DNA from: Tropicimonas isoalkanivorans
Lineage (GTDB): Bacteria; Pseudomonadota; Alphaproteobacteria; Rhodobacterales; Rhodobacteraceae
Direction of reading: 5' to 3'
DNA: 64,000 bases
Assembly (NCBI RefSeq): GCF_900112335.1
Contig: NZ_FOLG01000013.1
Location: 79,063 to 143,062 of the forward strand
Under the pieces are notes generated by a model, which saw only the letters and a program-made list of their open reading frames with translations, was not told the DNA's origin and ran no database searches. Both the position numbers and the translations under genes were made by a program. Below, one piece after another: positions 25,789 to 36,136 of the stretch; the first letter of the stretch is position 1; the number at the start of each line of letters is the position of its first letter.

Positions 25789-27846
25789 TCAGGACGCCTC
25801 GGCGAGAACCTCAAGGAACGCAGGCCCAAATCGCTCCACCTTCTGCACTCCCATGCCGGGAATGCGGGCGAGATCGTCGAGCGAACCCGGTCGGCGTTCC
25901 GCGATCTGCCGCAGAGTCGAGGGAGAGCAGTCGAGATATTTGTCGATTCCTTCGGGCCCACGGGCGAGTTCCGATTTCACCGCCTGCAGCCGGTCGAACA
26001 CGGCGCCTGCCTCCCGCCCGGCAAGGCCGCGGCGGGCCGGGTGAACCGGCGGCTCGGCGGCGCCGGTGATGACCTCGAGAAACGCCACGCCATAGCGCTC
26101 CAGCTTGGTTGCCCCCACCCCGCCGACGCGGGCCATCTCGTCCAGCGTGGACGGGCGGCGCTCCGCCATTTCGATCAATGTCCGGTCGTTGAAGACGATA
26201 TAGGCCGGAACGCCCGCCGCTTCGGCCAGGGCGCGGCGCTTTGCCTTCAGCGCCGACAGCAGCGGCGCGTCCTCCTCGCTCACAAGGGCACGTACCGATG
26301 GCGCGCTCTTGGCCTTCGCAACGCTGTCCTTGCGCAAGGTGATCGACGCCTCTCCCCGCAGGATGGGCCGGGCGGCTTCGGTCATCCGCAGGGCGCCGTG
26401 CCGTTCCGGGTCCGGGCGGACGAGGTCGTGCCCCATGATCTGCCGGAAGATCGCCTGCCACTGGCGCTTGTCGTACTCCGTTCCGACGCCGAAGGTCGGC
26501 AACGTATCATGGCCGCGCTCGCGGACCTTTTCGGTAACGTTGCCGAGAAGGATATCCACGAGATGCCCTGTGCCGAAGAACTCCCCCGTGCGCAGGATCG
26601 CCGACAACGCCTTCCGGACGGCCGTGGTGCCGTCGAAGACCTCGGGTGGCCGATCGCACAGGTCGCAGCATTCACATGGCTCCGTCCGTGTCTCGCCAAA
26701 GTACGACAGCAGCGCCTGGCGCCGGCACCCCAGCGACTCCGCAAGTCCGAGCAGGGCGTTCAGTCGCGCATGATCGGCGGCCTTGCGTTCCGGTGGCGCC
26801 AGGCCTTCGTCGATCTGCGACCGCCGCAGGCGAATGTCCTCCGGCCCGAACAGCGTCATCGTCTCCGCCGCCGCCCCGTCGCGCCCGGCACGGCCAATTT
26901 CCTGGTAGTACGCCTCGATGGATTTTGGCAAATCTGCATGGGCGACCCAGCGGATGTCTGGCTTGTCCACCCCCATCCCGAAGGCAACCGTGGCGACCAC
27001 GATCAAACCGTCCTCGGTCTGGAACCGCTCTTCGACCTGTCTGCGCTCCTCGGCCTCCATCCCGCCGTGGTAATGGCAGGCGGCGTGTCCCTCCTCGCGC
27101 AGCGCCCGGGCAAGCCCCTCCGTCTTGGCCCGCGTGCCGCAATAGACGATGCCGGACAGACCTCGGCGGGCGGCGGCAAATGTCAGGATCTGGCTGCGCG
27201 GAGACGATTTGGCCGCGAAGGCGAGGTGGATGTTCGGACGGTCGAACCCATGCAGAAACGTACGTGGCGCCTCCCCGTCGAAAAGGCGCGCGACGATCTC
27301 CTCACGCGTTTCCGCATCGGCAGTGGCGGTGAAGGCTGCCAGCGGCACGCCCAGCGATTGCCGAAGCGCACCGATACGCAGGTAGTCCGGGCGGAAATCG
27401 TGCCCCCACTGGCTGACGCAGTGGGCTTCGTCCACAGCGATGAGCGATACACCGGCGCGGCGCAGCATGTTCGCGGCCGCGCCAGACGCCAGCCGTTCAG
27501 GCGCCATATAGAGAAGTTTGAGCGCCCCCCGATCCAACGCGTCGAAAACCGCGTCCGTCTCCTCCTGCGTGTTCCCCGAGGTCAGCGCGTGCGCCTCCAC
27601 CCCGGCGGCACGAAGCCCCCGCACCTGGTCGCGCATGAGGGCAATCAGCGGCGAGATGACCACGGTCACGCCGGAGCGGCACAGCGCCGGAAGCTGGAAG
27701 CAGAGCGACTTGCCGCCGCCCGTGGGCATGATGGCGAGTGTGTTCTCGCCAGCCGCCACCGCCTCGACGATCTCGGCTTGTCCGGGTCGAAACGCGTCGA
27801 ATCCGAAGACGGTCGACAGAAGGTCATTGGGAGAGGGGGCGGCCAT
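25789..27846 (-). CDS. recQ: ATP-dependent DNA helicase RecQ
   Basis: A 685-residue superfamily 2 helicase acting 3' to 5' in recombination and fork repair. It has the Q-motif region FGFDAFRPGQAEIV, Walker A MPTGGGKSLCFQ, the DEAH box in AVDEAHCVSQWGHDFRPDY, and ATVAFGMGVDKPDIR and QEIGRAGRDG. A zinc-binding RQC region (SYFGE, CECCDLCDRPP) and two HRDC repeats at the C-terminus (about 520-600 and 610-685, DEMARVGGVGATKLERYG and DDLARIPGMGVQKVERFG) follow. Most RecQ proteins have one HRDC; duplication is common in some lineages and may alter DNA substrate choice. Confidence 0.96.
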   Translation of the reverse strand: MAAPSPNDLLSTVFGFDAFRPGQAEIVEAVAAGENTLAIMPTGGGKSLCFQLPALCRSGVTVVISPLIALMRDQVRGLRAAGVEAHALTSGNTQEETDAVFDALDRGALKLLYMAPERLASGAAANMLRRAGVSLIAVDEAHCVSQWGHDFRPDYLRIGALRQSLGVPLAAFTATADAETREEIVARLFDGEAPRTFLHGFDRPNIHLAFAAKSSPRSQILTFAAARRGLSGIVYCGTRAKTEGLARALREEGHAACHYHGGMEAEERRQVEERFQTEDGLIVVATVAFGMGVDKPDIRWVAHADLPKSIEAYYQEIGRAGRDGAAAETMTLFGPEDIRLRRSQIDEGLAPPERKAADHARLNALLGLAESLGCRRQALLSYFGETRTEPCECCDLCDRPPEVFDGTTAVRKALSAILRTGEFFGTGHLVDILLGNVTEKVRERGHDTLPTFGVGTEYDKRQWQAIFRQIMGHDLVRPDPERHGALRMTEAARPILRGEASITLRKDSVAKAKSAPSVRALVSEEDAPLLSALKAKRRALAEAAGVPAYIVFNDRTLIEMAERRPSTLDEMARVGGVGATKLERYGVAFLEVITGAAEPPVHPARRGLAGREAGAVFDRLQAVKSELARGPEGIDKYLDCSPSTLRQIAERRPGSLDDLARIPGMGVQKVERFGPAFLEVLAEAS

Positions 27847-27932
27847 GGCCGGTCCTGGAGATTTTTCAGCTGCTCGTTATTGCAGGCAGCATCCCACACC
27901 AGAAATCGGTTCACAAGGCCCGGCAGGCACGA

Positions 27933-28223
27933 TCAGTAGAGGGAACGTGCAAGCGCTGGCAGGAAAATGTCCCGTACGGCGATGATCCCGATAAATACGA
28001 CGAGCGGCGCGAGGTCCAGCGGTCGGGTATCGGGGAGGATCCGGCGAACGGGGCCATAGATCGGCTCCAGAAGCTTGTTCAGCCCGTCCCAGATGCCGCG
28101 CACCAACGGCTGATTGTAGTTGAGGACGTTGAAGTTCAGCAGCCAACTCATGATGATGTGCACGATCATGATAAAAAAGGCGACGCTGAGAAGCAGGTCG
28201 ATGAACTGGATGATCGCGATCAT
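27933..28223 (-). CDS. YggT family membrane protein
   Basis: A 96-residue inner-membrane protein with two hydrophobic helices: IIQFIDLLLSVAFFIMIVHI at the N-terminus and LAPLVVFIGIIAVRDIFLP near the end. Between them lies the family loop GLNKLLEPIYGPVRRILPD. YggT proteins are linked to osmotic or cell-division functions, not well defined. The ATG at 28223 gives the normal family start. The 196-base stretch to dapE on the other strand contains an imperfect hairpin (28311-28317 with 28333-28339) and no gene. Confidence 0.88.
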   Translation of the reverse strand: MIAIIQFIDLLLSVAFFIMIVHIIMSWLLNFNVLNYNQPLVRGIWDGLNKLLEPIYGPVRRILPDTRPLDLAPLVVFIGIIAVRDIFLPALARSLY

Positions 28224-28419
28224 ATGCTCTGGCTCCGGTACCCTACGCGCGAAGGATGTAAGGGTCAGCGGCGTCGTGCGCAACCGCCTGCCCTTCATGT
28301 CGTACGCACAGGCGGGTAAACACTTGCTTTACACCCGCCGCGCACGTGCCGCGATCACCAAGATTGCGAGCAGCCCGCAAAGCCGCTAGGCGGGCGCGAC
28401 ATTGCCCGAAGGACGCCCG

Positions 28420-29559
28420 ATGACCGACCCAGTAGACCTGACCGCCGCCCTCGTTCGCTGCCCATCGGTCACTCCGGAGGCGGAAAGCGCGCTGGAGGTG
28501 CTGTCTGCCGTACTGTCGGAGGCGGGCTTCACCTGCACCCGGGTCGACCGCAACGGCACGCCCAACCTCTTTGCCCGATGGGGGGAGAAGGGCCATCCGA
28601 AGAGCTTCGGCTTCAACGGTCACGCCGACGTGGTGCCGGTGGGGGATGTGTCCGATTGGTCCACCCCGCCCTTTGCGGCGGAGATCAGGGACGGACATCT
28701 GTGGGGGCGCGGCGCCGTGGACATGAAGTCCGGCGTCGCGGCCTTTGTGGCGGCCGCTGTGGATGTCGTCCGGCAAGACCCACCCGACGGAGCGCTTCTG
28801 ATCACCATCACGGGCGACGAGGAGGGCGACGCGACCGACGGCACCGTCGCACTGCTCGACTGGATGGCGGATCAGGGAGAGGCGATGTCCGTATGCCTGG
28901 TGGGGGAGCCGACCTGCCCCAACGAGATGGGCGAGATGATGAAGATCGGCCGGCGCGGCTCGATCACCGCCTGGTTCACCGCGCGCGGCGTACAGGGTCA
29001 CGCCGCGTATCCGCACCGGGCGAAGAACCCGGTCACGGCCATCGCCATGTTGGCGGCGCGGCTGTCGGCGGCACAGCTCGACAATGGGACCGAACACTTC
29101 GACGCCTCCACTCTCGTCGTTACCACCATTGAGACAGGCAACCCGGCCACCAATGTCATCCCGGCAGCCTGCCGCGCGACCGTCAACATCCGTTTCAACG
29201 ATTGTCACAGCGGCCGCAGCCTGACGGACTGGCTCCAAACCGAGGCGAGTGCCGTAGCGCAAGAAACCGGCGTGGCCATCGAACTGCAGACCAGGGTCTC
29301 CGGTGAGTGCTTCCTGACCCCGCCCGGGCCACTTTCGGACCTGGTCGCCAAGGCCGTGGAGGCAGAGACCGGGCGGCGCCCGGAACTCTCGACGTCAGGC
29401 GGAACGTCCGATGCGCGGTTCATGAAAGACTACTGCCCCGTAGTGGAGTTCGGCCTGGTCGGCCAAACCATGCACGCGGTCGACGAAAGGGTGCCCGTCG
29501 ATCAGATCCGGAAATTGAAGGCGATCTATTCGAGGATGCTCGCCGAGTATTTCCACTGA
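28420..29559 (+). CDS. dapE: Succinyl-diaminopimelate desuccinylase
   Basis: A 379-residue M20 metallo-aminoacylase removing succinate from N-succinyl-LL-diaminopimelate in lysine and peptidoglycan precursor synthesis. Metal-site motifs are in order: [24 protein letters not shown] and the catalytic [13 protein letters not shown]. The lid domain includes [15 protein letters not shown], and the end holds [11 protein letters not shown] with [16 protein letters not shown] 28420 follows GAAGGA. The stop is 2 bases before the next gene, a glycosyltransferase-like protein, suggesting co-transcription. Confidence 0.96.
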   Translation: MTDPVDLTAALVRCPSVTPEAESALEVLSAVLSEAGFTCTRVDRNGTPNLFARWGEKGHPKSFGFNGHADVVPVGDVSDWSTPPFAAEIRDGHLWGRGAVDMKSGVAAFVAAAVDVVRQDPPDGALLITITGDEEGDATDGTVALLDWMADQGEAMSVCLVGEPTCPNEMGEMMKIGRRGSITAWFTARGVQGHAAYPHRAKNPVTAIAMLAARLSAAQLDNGTEHFDASTLVVTTIETGNPATNVIPAACRATVNIRFNDCHSGRSLTDWLQTEASAVAQETGVAIELQTRVSGECFLTPPGPLSDLVAKAVEAETGRRPELSTSGGTSDARFMKDYCPVVEFGLVGQTMHAVDERVPVDQIRKLKAIYSRMLAEYFH

Positions 29560-29561
29560 TC

Positions 29562-30155
29562 ATGCACCGCTGCCACGTCTTCGTCATGCTGAAAGAGCCA
29601 CGCCCCGGACGGGTGAAAACGCGACTGGGGCGCGAGATCGGCATGGTGGAGGCCGCCTGGTGGTTCCGGCATCAGTCTGCCGCACTGCTTCGCAGGATCG
29701 AGGACCCACGCTGGCAGACGGTCCTGGCCGTCTCGCCAGACCGCGCGGGCATGACGTCGCGCGCCTGGCCGCCCCGGTTTCCACGCCGCCCGCAGGGGCC
29801 GGGCGATCTCGGCGCGCGCATGGAGCGCTTGCTCCGCACCGCGCCGCCAGGTCCCGCCGTTATCATCGGAGCCGACATCCCGGACATTCGTCGCCGCCAT
29901 ATCGCCCAAGCATTTCGATTGCTCGGTCGCCATGAGGCCGTCTTCGGTCCGGCTTTGGATGGCGGCTTCTGGCTAATCGGGCTGAAACGAACCGCCAGCC
30001 CTCGCGAAGCTCTCCTCTCGAACGTTCGCTGGTCCACCGCGCACGCTCTGGACGACACCCTATCCGCCGTAGGTGCCAGCCGCGTGGCGTTCCTGGACTG
30101 CCTTGCGGACGTTGACGAAGCCCGCGACCTGAAGCGCGGTGCACCGTCGCCTTGA
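29562..30155 (+). CDS. DUF2064/TIGR04282-type nucleotidyl or glycosyl transferase-like protein
   Basis: A 197-residue protein with the CofC-like GT-A fold of the DUF2064 family: FVMLKEPRPGRVKTRLG at the N-terminus (nucleotide binding), GDLGARMERLL, AVIIGADIPDI with the metal-binding Asp, and GPALDGGFWLIGLKR. The substrate is unknown; relatives are annotated as glycosyltransferases or phospholactate guanylyltransferase-like. It begins 2 bases after the dapE stop with no clear ribosome binding site, so translation may be coupled to dapE. Confidence 0.78.
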   Translation: MHRCHVFVMLKEPRPGRVKTRLGREIGMVEAAWWFRHQSAALLRRIEDPRWQTVLAVSPDRAGMTSRAWPPRFPRRPQGPGDLGARMERLLRTAPPGPAVIIGADIPDIRRRHIAQAFRLLGRHEAVFGPALDGGFWLIGLKRTASPREALLSNVRWSTAHALDDTLSAVGASRVAFLDCLADVDEARDLKRGAPSP

Positions 30156-30186
30156 CCGGCTTTCTGTTTTCGTTCTGCGTCGACAT

Positions 30187-30243
30187 GGGTATTTCCGCCA
30201 ACAAGAAGCCTGACGGGTGGTCTTCTTGTTGGTGAAAATACCC
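30187..30243. repeat. Long near-perfect inverted repeat
   Basis: A 22-position stem, 30187-30208 with 30222-30243, and a 13-base loop. The outer arm is GGGTATTT/AAATACCC, the inner arm CCAACAAGAAG/CTTCTTGTTGG, with only one mismatch and one G-T pair between them. No T-run follows on the plus strand. A related single-sided sequence, GGATATTTTCAGACACAAGAAG, appears near 39953-39974, so this may be one copy of a dispersed family. Confidence 0.7.
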
Positions 30244-30358
30244 AATTCCGACGATTGAAGCCAAATCAGTTGCCCGAAGTCCGGACCCCACGTCGCCGCC
30301 TCTTGGAAAAGGACCCGAGACTCGGTATATCGGCGCCTTGACCCCAAAGGATCTGCCC

Positions 30359-31546
30359 ATGCCCGCCAGCGCCCCCATCACGCAGGACGTTGTGACCATT
30401 GCCCGTAACTTGCCTCAAACCGACCGGATCAATCTGGTCGGGCTAACGAGGCCGCAGTTGCGCGAGGTCCTGATTGCAAATGGGACGCCAGAGAAGAAAG
30501 CGAAGATGCGCGTCGATCAGATCTGGCAATGGATCTACCAAAAGGGCGTGCGCGACTTCGAGGCCATGACCAATCTCGGGAAGGCGTACCGGGCGGAACT
30601 GGCCGAGCGGTTTTGCATCCAGATGCCCGAGGTCGTTTCTCAGCAGGTCTCTGCGGATGGGACGCGGAAGTTCTTGGTGCGCATCGCCGGCGGACACGAA
30701 GTCGAAACCGTCTACATCCCGGAAGAGGGGCGCGGCACGCTGTGCATTTCCTCCCAGGTCGGCTGCACGCTCACATGCTCCTTCTGCCACACTGGTACGC
30801 AAAGGCTCGTCCGCAATTTAACGGCGGGCGAGATCGTGGGGCAGGTGATGCTGGCGCGTGATGATCTTGGCGAGTGGCCTGAGCCGGGGCGGCATCCCAA
30901 GGACGAAAGTCGCCTGATCTCCAACGTCGTTCTCATGGGAATGGGCGAGCCGCTCTACAATTTCGAGGCGGTTCGCGATGCGATGCAGATCGTGATGGAC
31001 GGCGAGGGGATTTCGCTCTCCCGCCGCCGGATCACGCTATCGACGTCCGGTATTGTGCCGGAAATCGCGCGGACGGCGGAAGAAATCGGCTGCTTGCTGG
31101 CCGTGAGCTTCCACGCGACAACGGACGAGGTGCGCGACAAGCTCGTACCGATCAACCGCAAGTGGCCGATCGCGGAATTGCTCGACGCCTTGCGCGCTTA
31201 CCCGAAGCTCTCCAACTCCGAGCGGATCACCTTCGAATATGTAATGCTCAAGGGGGTGAATGACAGCGACGAGGATGCGCGGCGGCTGGTAAAGCTGATT
31301 GCGGGCATCCCGGCCAAGATCAATCTGATCCCGTTCAACGAGTGGCCCGGCGCTCCCTATGAACGCTCCGACTGGGAGCGGATCGAGGCCTTTGCAGACA
31401 TCATCTACAAGGCCGGCTACGCCAGTCCGATCCGGACGCCGCGCGGCGAGGACATCATGGCCGCGTGCGGTCAACTCAAGTCCGCCACCGAGCGCGCCCG
31501 GAAAAGCCGGGCGCAGATTGCCGCCGAGACCGGCTTGGCCGGCTGA
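30359..31546 (+). CDS. rlmN: 23S rRNA A2503 / tRNA A37 C2-methyltransferase RlmN
   Basis: A 395-residue radical SAM enzyme that methylates C2 of adenosine 2503 in 23S rRNA and A37 in some tRNAs. The iron-sulfur motif [15 protein letters not shown] has the CxxxCxxC spacing. [24 protein letters not shown] and [13 protein letters not shown] follow, and a catalytic cysteine is in the C-terminal [15 protein letters not shown] 30359 has AAAGGA 7 bases upstream; the TTG 21 bases earlier was rejected. It appears to be a single-gene unit after the large inverted repeat. Confidence 0.96.
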   Translation: MPASAPITQDVVTIARNLPQTDRINLVGLTRPQLREVLIANGTPEKKAKMRVDQIWQWIYQKGVRDFEAMTNLGKAYRAELAERFCIQMPEVVSQQVSADGTRKFLVRIAGGHEVETVYIPEEGRGTLCISSQVGCTLTCSFCHTGTQRLVRNLTAGEIVGQVMLARDDLGEWPEPGRHPKDESRLISNVVLMGMGEPLYNFEAVRDAMQIVMDGEGISLSRRRITLSTSGIVPEIARTAEEIGCLLAVSFHATTDEVRDKLVPINRKWPIAELLDALRAYPKLSNSERITFEYVMLKGVNDSDEDARRLVKLIAGIPAKINLIPFNEWPGAPYERSDWERIEAFADIIYKAGYASPIRTPRGEDIMAACGQLKSATERARKSRAQIAAETGLAG

Positions 31547-31595
31547 TGCAGATGCGACGGATCTGAAGCGATCCGCCGCATGGTTTTACGATCTG

Positions 31596-32120
31596 CTATG
31601 CGTCCACTTCCACGCCGTCGCGGCTGAACGCCATGGCGAGCGCCCATACGCCGTTGGAGAGGAGTTCCACGCCCAGCAGGATGCCGAGTACATTGAGGGC
31701 CGACATGGGGAAGTTGGAGAAGATCATGAACGCGAGGATGATGGACACGACGCCGGACAGCAGGATTGCCCAGAAGTAGCTCCGGTCCTCCATCGAGAAC
31801 GACAAGATGACCTTGGTGATCCCGCCGGCCAGGAACAGGATGCCCACCATGATCGTCAGCGTGACCATACCCCTGAGCGGATGACCCAGAATGGTGATGC
31901 CAAGATAAATCATCAGCACCCCCATGAGGATCGTCCAGATCTTTGCGCCCATGCCGGAGACGCGGAAGCCGGCGATCAATTCCAGCACCCCGAAGAGCAG
32001 GAACATCCAGGCTGCGATGGTCGTGGCCGCAAGACTGGCCGCAATGGGATTGAGCAGTGCAAAAAAGCCACCTGCGAGGGCGATAAGCGCCATGATTAAC
32101 CAAAGGATTCTGTTGGTCAT
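31596..32120 (-). CDS. HdeD family membrane protein
   Basis: A 174-residue inner-membrane protein with six hydrophobic segments of the DUF308/HdeD type, starting MTNRILWLIMALIALAGGFF and containing GVLMIYLGITILGHP and GGITKVILSFSMED. E. coli HdeD helps in acid resistance at high cell density. Its own upstream region (32121-32207) is AT-rich; I found no EcfG-type promoter there, although the gene type would fit the stress regulon. Convergent with rlmN. Confidence 0.87.
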   Translation of the reverse strand: MTNRILWLIMALIALAGGFFALLNPIAASLAATTIAAWMFLLFGVLELIAGFRVSGMGAKIWTILMGVLMIYLGITILGHPLRGMVTLTIMVGILFLAGGITKVILSFSMEDRSYFWAILLSGVVSIILAFMIFSNFPMSALNVLGILLGVELLSNGVWALAMAFSRDGVEVDA

Positions 32121-32207
32121 TTTATTTCCCCTCTGACCAAAATCATATGTATTCGGTGCGCGGTTCGCCGATAAAAAGCAACAATTATATGAAAGACCTC
32201 GGGAATC

Positions 32208-32846
32208 TCAATCTATCACGCCGCGACGGTATACGCTGACACGGTATCGTTGTTCTTCCCCCGACGGCGTGCGGTGAATGTGTCGCCGGGTTTCGAGGAG
32301 GTCGAATTGTTTCGGGGCAATCCGGTGGAGCTCCGCCGCGAGCCCCTCTGAGGACCAGCGCTGGACGTCCAGCCCGGCGCAGCGCTCCGGCCCGTCTTCG
32401 GCAAAGGTAGCCATGATAATTCGGCCACCCTTGGCGAGAGCGGCCCGCATGGCGCGGACATAGGCCGTGCGATCCGGCGGATCGGTGAGAAAATGAAACA
32501 CGGCGCGGTCGTGCCAGATCTGCCAGTGCCGCCCCTTTTCCGGAAGCCAACGGGTTATGTCGGCCTTAATCCATTCGACCGCGTCCGCGCGTTCACCGAG
32601 GCGGTCCTGGCTTGCCTGCAGCGCGGTTTCGGAGAGATCGAGTACGGTCACCGGGCCGAAACCGCCAGACAACAGACCATCGACCAGGCGTGATTGGCCG
32701 CCCCCCACATCAATGACCGGATCCCCCGGCGTGGCGTAGGCGGCGATCAGGTCCATCGAAAGTGTCGCTTCCTCCTCATACCAACCGAGTTCCTCCTCAG
32801 CCTTCCGTCGGTATATTGCCTCCCAATGCGCTGACCTGTCGGCCAT
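32208..32846 (-). CDS. Class I SAM-dependent methyltransferase
   Basis: A 212-residue cytoplasmic protein with the SAM-binding loop VIDVGGGQSRLVDGLL at about residues 44-59, acidic VLDLSE, and HDRAVFHFLTDP as motif IV. The N-terminal HWEAIYRRKAEEELGWYEEE resembles thiol/TPMT-like or Tellurite-resistance TehB-like methyltransferases. The substrate is unknown. It is a single gene; hdeD follows on the same strand after 87 bases of AT-rich DNA that probably carries the hdeD promoter. Confidence 0.8.
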   Translation of the reverse strand: MADRSAHWEAIYRRKAEEELGWYEEEATLSMDLIAAYATPGDPVIDVGGGQSRLVDGLLSGGFGPVTVLDLSETALQASQDRLGERADAVEWIKADITRWLPEKGRHWQIWHDRAVFHFLTDPPDRTAYVRAMRAALAKGGRIIMATFAEDGPERCAGLDVQRWSSEGLAAELHRIAPKQFDLLETRRHIHRTPSGEEQRYRVSVYRRGVID

Positions 32847-33034
32847 GGCTTTCTCCCGCTGCGGGCCATGGTGGTGAGGGTTTTACGGCGCGAGATCCTC
32901 ACCGCCACCAGATTACCTCCATTCTAACGATTTGCGGTCGGGTTTTGTTGGAATCCATCCGATATCGAGAATGATTGGGTCATGCCGATGCCCGGCGTCA
33001 TCCGATACGGCCATATTGGAAACTGGAGGTGATC

Positions 33035-33352
33035 GTGATTCGATCCATTGCACTGACGTCCCTTGTCTTTCTCCCGACACCCGTTCTGGCTTTCGATTTT
33101 GGCTTTGTCCGGGGTCCAGACTGGATGGACGCCTATTTGCTCCCTCTCATCGTGGTCTTCGCGATCACCTTTGGCCTGACACTGGTGATGAAACCGCGCG
33201 GTGTACCGGTCAATCAGATGTACCGGCACTTCTCGGAGTTCAGCCCCGCCGGACGTATGATCTATGCCTTCAGCGGTCTGGCATTCTTCGTCATCATGGG
33301 GCTCGTGTTCCTCGGCATGGGGCTGCAACGAGCGGCGGAAGCCGGGCTCTGA
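33035..33352 (+). CDS. Small membrane protein, unknown function
   Basis: A 105-residue protein I do not recognise. The N-terminus looks like a signal peptide or helix (IRSIALTSLVFLPTPVLAF), then two hydrophobic segments follow (about residues 32-48 and 75-97), separated by a hydrophilic loop VMKPRGVPVNQMYRHFSEF. It is probably in the inner membrane. No ATG fits: GTG at 33035 has a GGAGG 5 bases upstream. It is convergent with the LOG-family gene and not part of an obvious operon. Confidence 0.6.
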   Translation: MIRSIALTSLVFLPTPVLAFDFGFVRGPDWMDAYLLPLIVVFAITFGLTLVMKPRGVPVNQMYRHFSEFSPAGRMIYAFSGLAFFVIMGLVFLGMGLQRAAEAGL

Positions 33353-33393
33353 ACAGCTCACCGTTTCGGAACGATGGAAGGGCGCGGAGCGAG

Positions 33394-34245
33394 TTAATCC
33401 TCGGGGACGAATTCCCGCTTCTTGCCCGCGCCGTCCCAAGAGTCGATTGCTTCTATGGCCTCGTCGGCCGTGTCGACGATGCGGAAGAGCGTCAGGTCCT
33501 CACGGCTTATCGTGCCCACGTCAGCGAGGGCGTCGAAGTTTATGACCTTCGCCCAAAACTCGCTCCCGAAGAGCAGGAACGGCACCTGCCGCATTCGCCC
33601 GGTCTGGATCAGGGTCAGCGCCTCGAACAACTCGTCGAGCGTGCCGAATCCGCCGGGGAAGATCGCGATGGCGCGTGCCCGCATCAGGAAGTGCATCTTG
33701 CGCACACCGAAATAGTGGAAATTGAAACAGAGCTCCGGCGTGACCCACGGGTTCGGAGCCTGTTCGTGCGGCAGAACGATGTTGAGGCCGATGGACTTGC
33801 CGCCGGCGTCCGCCGCACCGCGGTTGCCGGCCTCCATGACGCCTGGGCCGCCGCCGGTGACGATGATGTCCTCTCGGCCGCCGGAGCGTTCCAGGCTGCG
33901 CTCAGTCATGATCCGGGCGAAGCGCCGCGCCTCTTCGTAGTAACGGCTCATGAGGGCGATGTCGGGTGTCCGCGCGGAGTCGGCGCGTTCGGGCGGCTGT
34001 ATTCGCGCGCCACCAAAGAGAACGATCGTTGAATCCACGCCCTGTTCGGTCATCATGATCTCGGGCTTCAGGAGTTCGAGCTGAAGGCGCACCGGACGCA
34101 AATCGTCCCGTAGGATGAAGTCGAGATCGTCGTAGGCCAGCCGGTAGGCCGGCGAGCGCGTCTGCGGCGTGTCCGGAACGACCGAGGTGGACTGAATATC
34201 CTCCTGAGCGTCGCGGAACGATCGGTTGGCGTGGTCCGTGGTCAT
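33394..34245 (-). CDS. LOG family protein (TIGR00730)
   Basis: A 283-residue protein of the lonely-guy (LOG)/lysine decarboxylase-like family. The phosphoribohydrolase motifs GGGPGVMEAGNRGA and PGGFGTLDELFEAL are intact. LOG enzymes release the base from cytokinin nucleotides or hydrolyse other nucleoside monophosphates; bacterial members often degrade AMP-like molecules. This long form has a hydrophilic N-terminal extension of about 70 residues. ATG 34245 was chosen; ATG 34269 would add eight residues and cannot be excluded. Divergent from dapD across about 200 bases. Confidence 0.85.
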   Translation of the reverse strand: MTTDHANRSFRDAQEDIQSTSVVPDTPQTRSPAYRLAYDDLDFILRDDLRPVRLQLELLKPEIMMTEQGVDSTIVLFGGARIQPPERADSARTPDIALMSRYYEEARRFARIMTERSLERSGGREDIIVTGGGPGVMEAGNRGAADAGGKSIGLNIVLPHEQAPNPWVTPELCFNFHYFGVRKMHFLMRARAIAIFPGGFGTLDELFEALTLIQTGRMRQVPFLLFGSEFWAKVINFDALADVGTISREDLTLFRIVDTADEAIEAIDSWDGAGKKREFVPED

Positions 34246-34442
34246 CCTGCCTGTCCCTTTTTTCTTCATCGCCTGACGCTATCCCGCCGCCTGGTGAGTG
34301 AAAAGCCCATTGCCGCGACGGCGGTCGGAAACGGCTGGCAGCTCTGGCTGACCCCCAATTGCAGAACCGGCCGATTGCCTGCACGGGACCGGGCCTCTAT
34401 AGCCTCGGCCTCAGGCACAGGACAAACGCGAAGGGGATGGGC

Positions 34443-35282
<840 letters not shown>

Positions 35283-35295
35283 ACAGCTTGGGTAG

Positions 35296-35320
35296 GGAAC
35301 GGAACGCCGACTCCGACGTT
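35296..35320 (+). promoter_or_regulatory. EcfG-type promoter of the GlsB gene
   Basis: GGAAC (35296-35300), exactly 16 bases, then CGTT (35317-35320), the alphaproteobacterial general stress sigma factor consensus. The start codon of the GlsB-like gene is 36 bases downstream. Confidence 0.82.
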
Positions 35321-35356
35321 ATGAACTCAAACCATGCATCAAAAAGGAGTGTTTGA

Positions 35357-35605
35357 ATGGGCTGGATCATCACCATTATTCTCGGCGGTCTGGCCGGATG
35401 GATCGCGGAAAAGATCATGAACGCCAATCACGGCCTTCTGACCAACATCATCCTCGGCATCGTCGGGGCTGCGGTTCTGAACTTCATTCTCGGAACGCTC
35501 CTTGGTCTTTATGCCTCTGACAGCTGGCTCGCGTACCTGATTGTCGCGATCATCGGTGCCTGCGGCCTGATCTTTACCTGGCGCGCCATCAAAGGCCGCA
35601 CCTGA
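35357..35605 (+). CDS. GlsB/YeaQ/YmgE family stress membrane protein
   Basis: An 82-residue inner-membrane protein with three hydrophobic helices and glycine-rich turns: WIITIILGGLAGWIAEKIM, NIILGIVGAAVLNFILG, and AYLIVAIIGACGLIFTW. It belongs to the transglycosylase-associated/GlsB family, typically induced by stress. AAGGAG lies just upstream of ATG 35357. An exact EcfG promoter precedes it and a strong terminator follows, so it forms its own monocistronic stress-regulated unit. Confidence 0.9.
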   Translation: MGWIITIILGGLAGWIAEKIMNANHGLLTNIILGIVGAAVLNFILGTLLGLYASDSWLAYLIVAIIGACGLIFTWRAIKGRT

Positions 35606-35628
35606 CGTTAAATCTCCGGATTTTTCTA

Positions 35629-35655
35629 AGCGCCGTGCCCCCTGGGCGCGGCGTT
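35629..35655 (+). terminator. Rho-independent terminator after the GlsB gene
   Basis: A 10-bp stem with one T-G pair (35629-35638 with 35642-35651), a three-base loop and four T. Confidence 0.9.
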
Positions 35656-35696
35656 TTGCGTTGACACCCTGACGCGCTTGAACGACCTGTCCCTGC

Positions 35697-36011
35697 ATGA
35701 CACGCGAACATCAAGTCTTCACGCTTCTGGTCCAGGTTGGGCGACATACCGACGATGGGCTTCCCGAGGGCGCCACCGGCGCTGCTCTCATGTGCTATGC
35801 GTCGGGTGTGGACGAGGCAGAAGCGGTGCGGGAGACTGTCGCAATTCTGAAGCAGGCCGACCTCGCCCCGCTGGATGTAACCGGCTATGGGACACTTTCC
35901 GAGCGACTGGAGGAAGGGCACGACGTACCGCAGGAGGAGCGGGACCTGATGGACCGCGCTCTGGCCGAAAATTCAGTCATCGTGGCCCAGTTGACCCCCT
36001 TCTTCGACTAA
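35697..36011 (+). CDS. Conserved-looking hypothetical protein
   Basis: A 104-residue acidic protein without signal peptide or membrane helix. It looks alpha/beta, with TLLVQVGRHTDDGLPEGATG, MCYASGVDEAEAVRETVAIL and a C-terminal acidic helix QEERDLMDRALAENSVIV. I do not recognise the family. Codon use and composition resemble neighbouring genes, and it starts ATG 42 bases after a terminator. No partner gene is evident. Confidence 0.6.
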   Translation: MTREHQVFTLLVQVGRHTDDGLPEGATGAALMCYASGVDEAEAVRETVAILKQADLAPLDVTGYGTLSERLEEGHDVPQEERDLMDRALAENSVIVAQLTPFFD

Positions 36012-36136
36012 AGCGGCATTTCTTGTAACAGATTGTTAGGCAAGATGCTGCAGGTTTCTGGCGCGGCATGACTGGGCTGAGGCCACCGTCCGCCGTGCCA
36101 ACGCGCTCCGGCGCACTCCGAACCCAGTGCTGCGTG

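Noticed and set aside
25789..27846. recQ as part of a phage-defence island
   Set aside because: The neighbours are yaaA, yggT and dapE. No restriction, nuclease, toxin or integrase genes accompany it, so it is a housekeeping helicase.
25111..27939. A 942-codon open frame on the plus strand
   Set aside because: It is antisense to recQ and yaaA, whose products are complete and well conserved. The antisense protein is Arg/His/Gly-rich with no recognisable domain, as expected from third-position GC bias.
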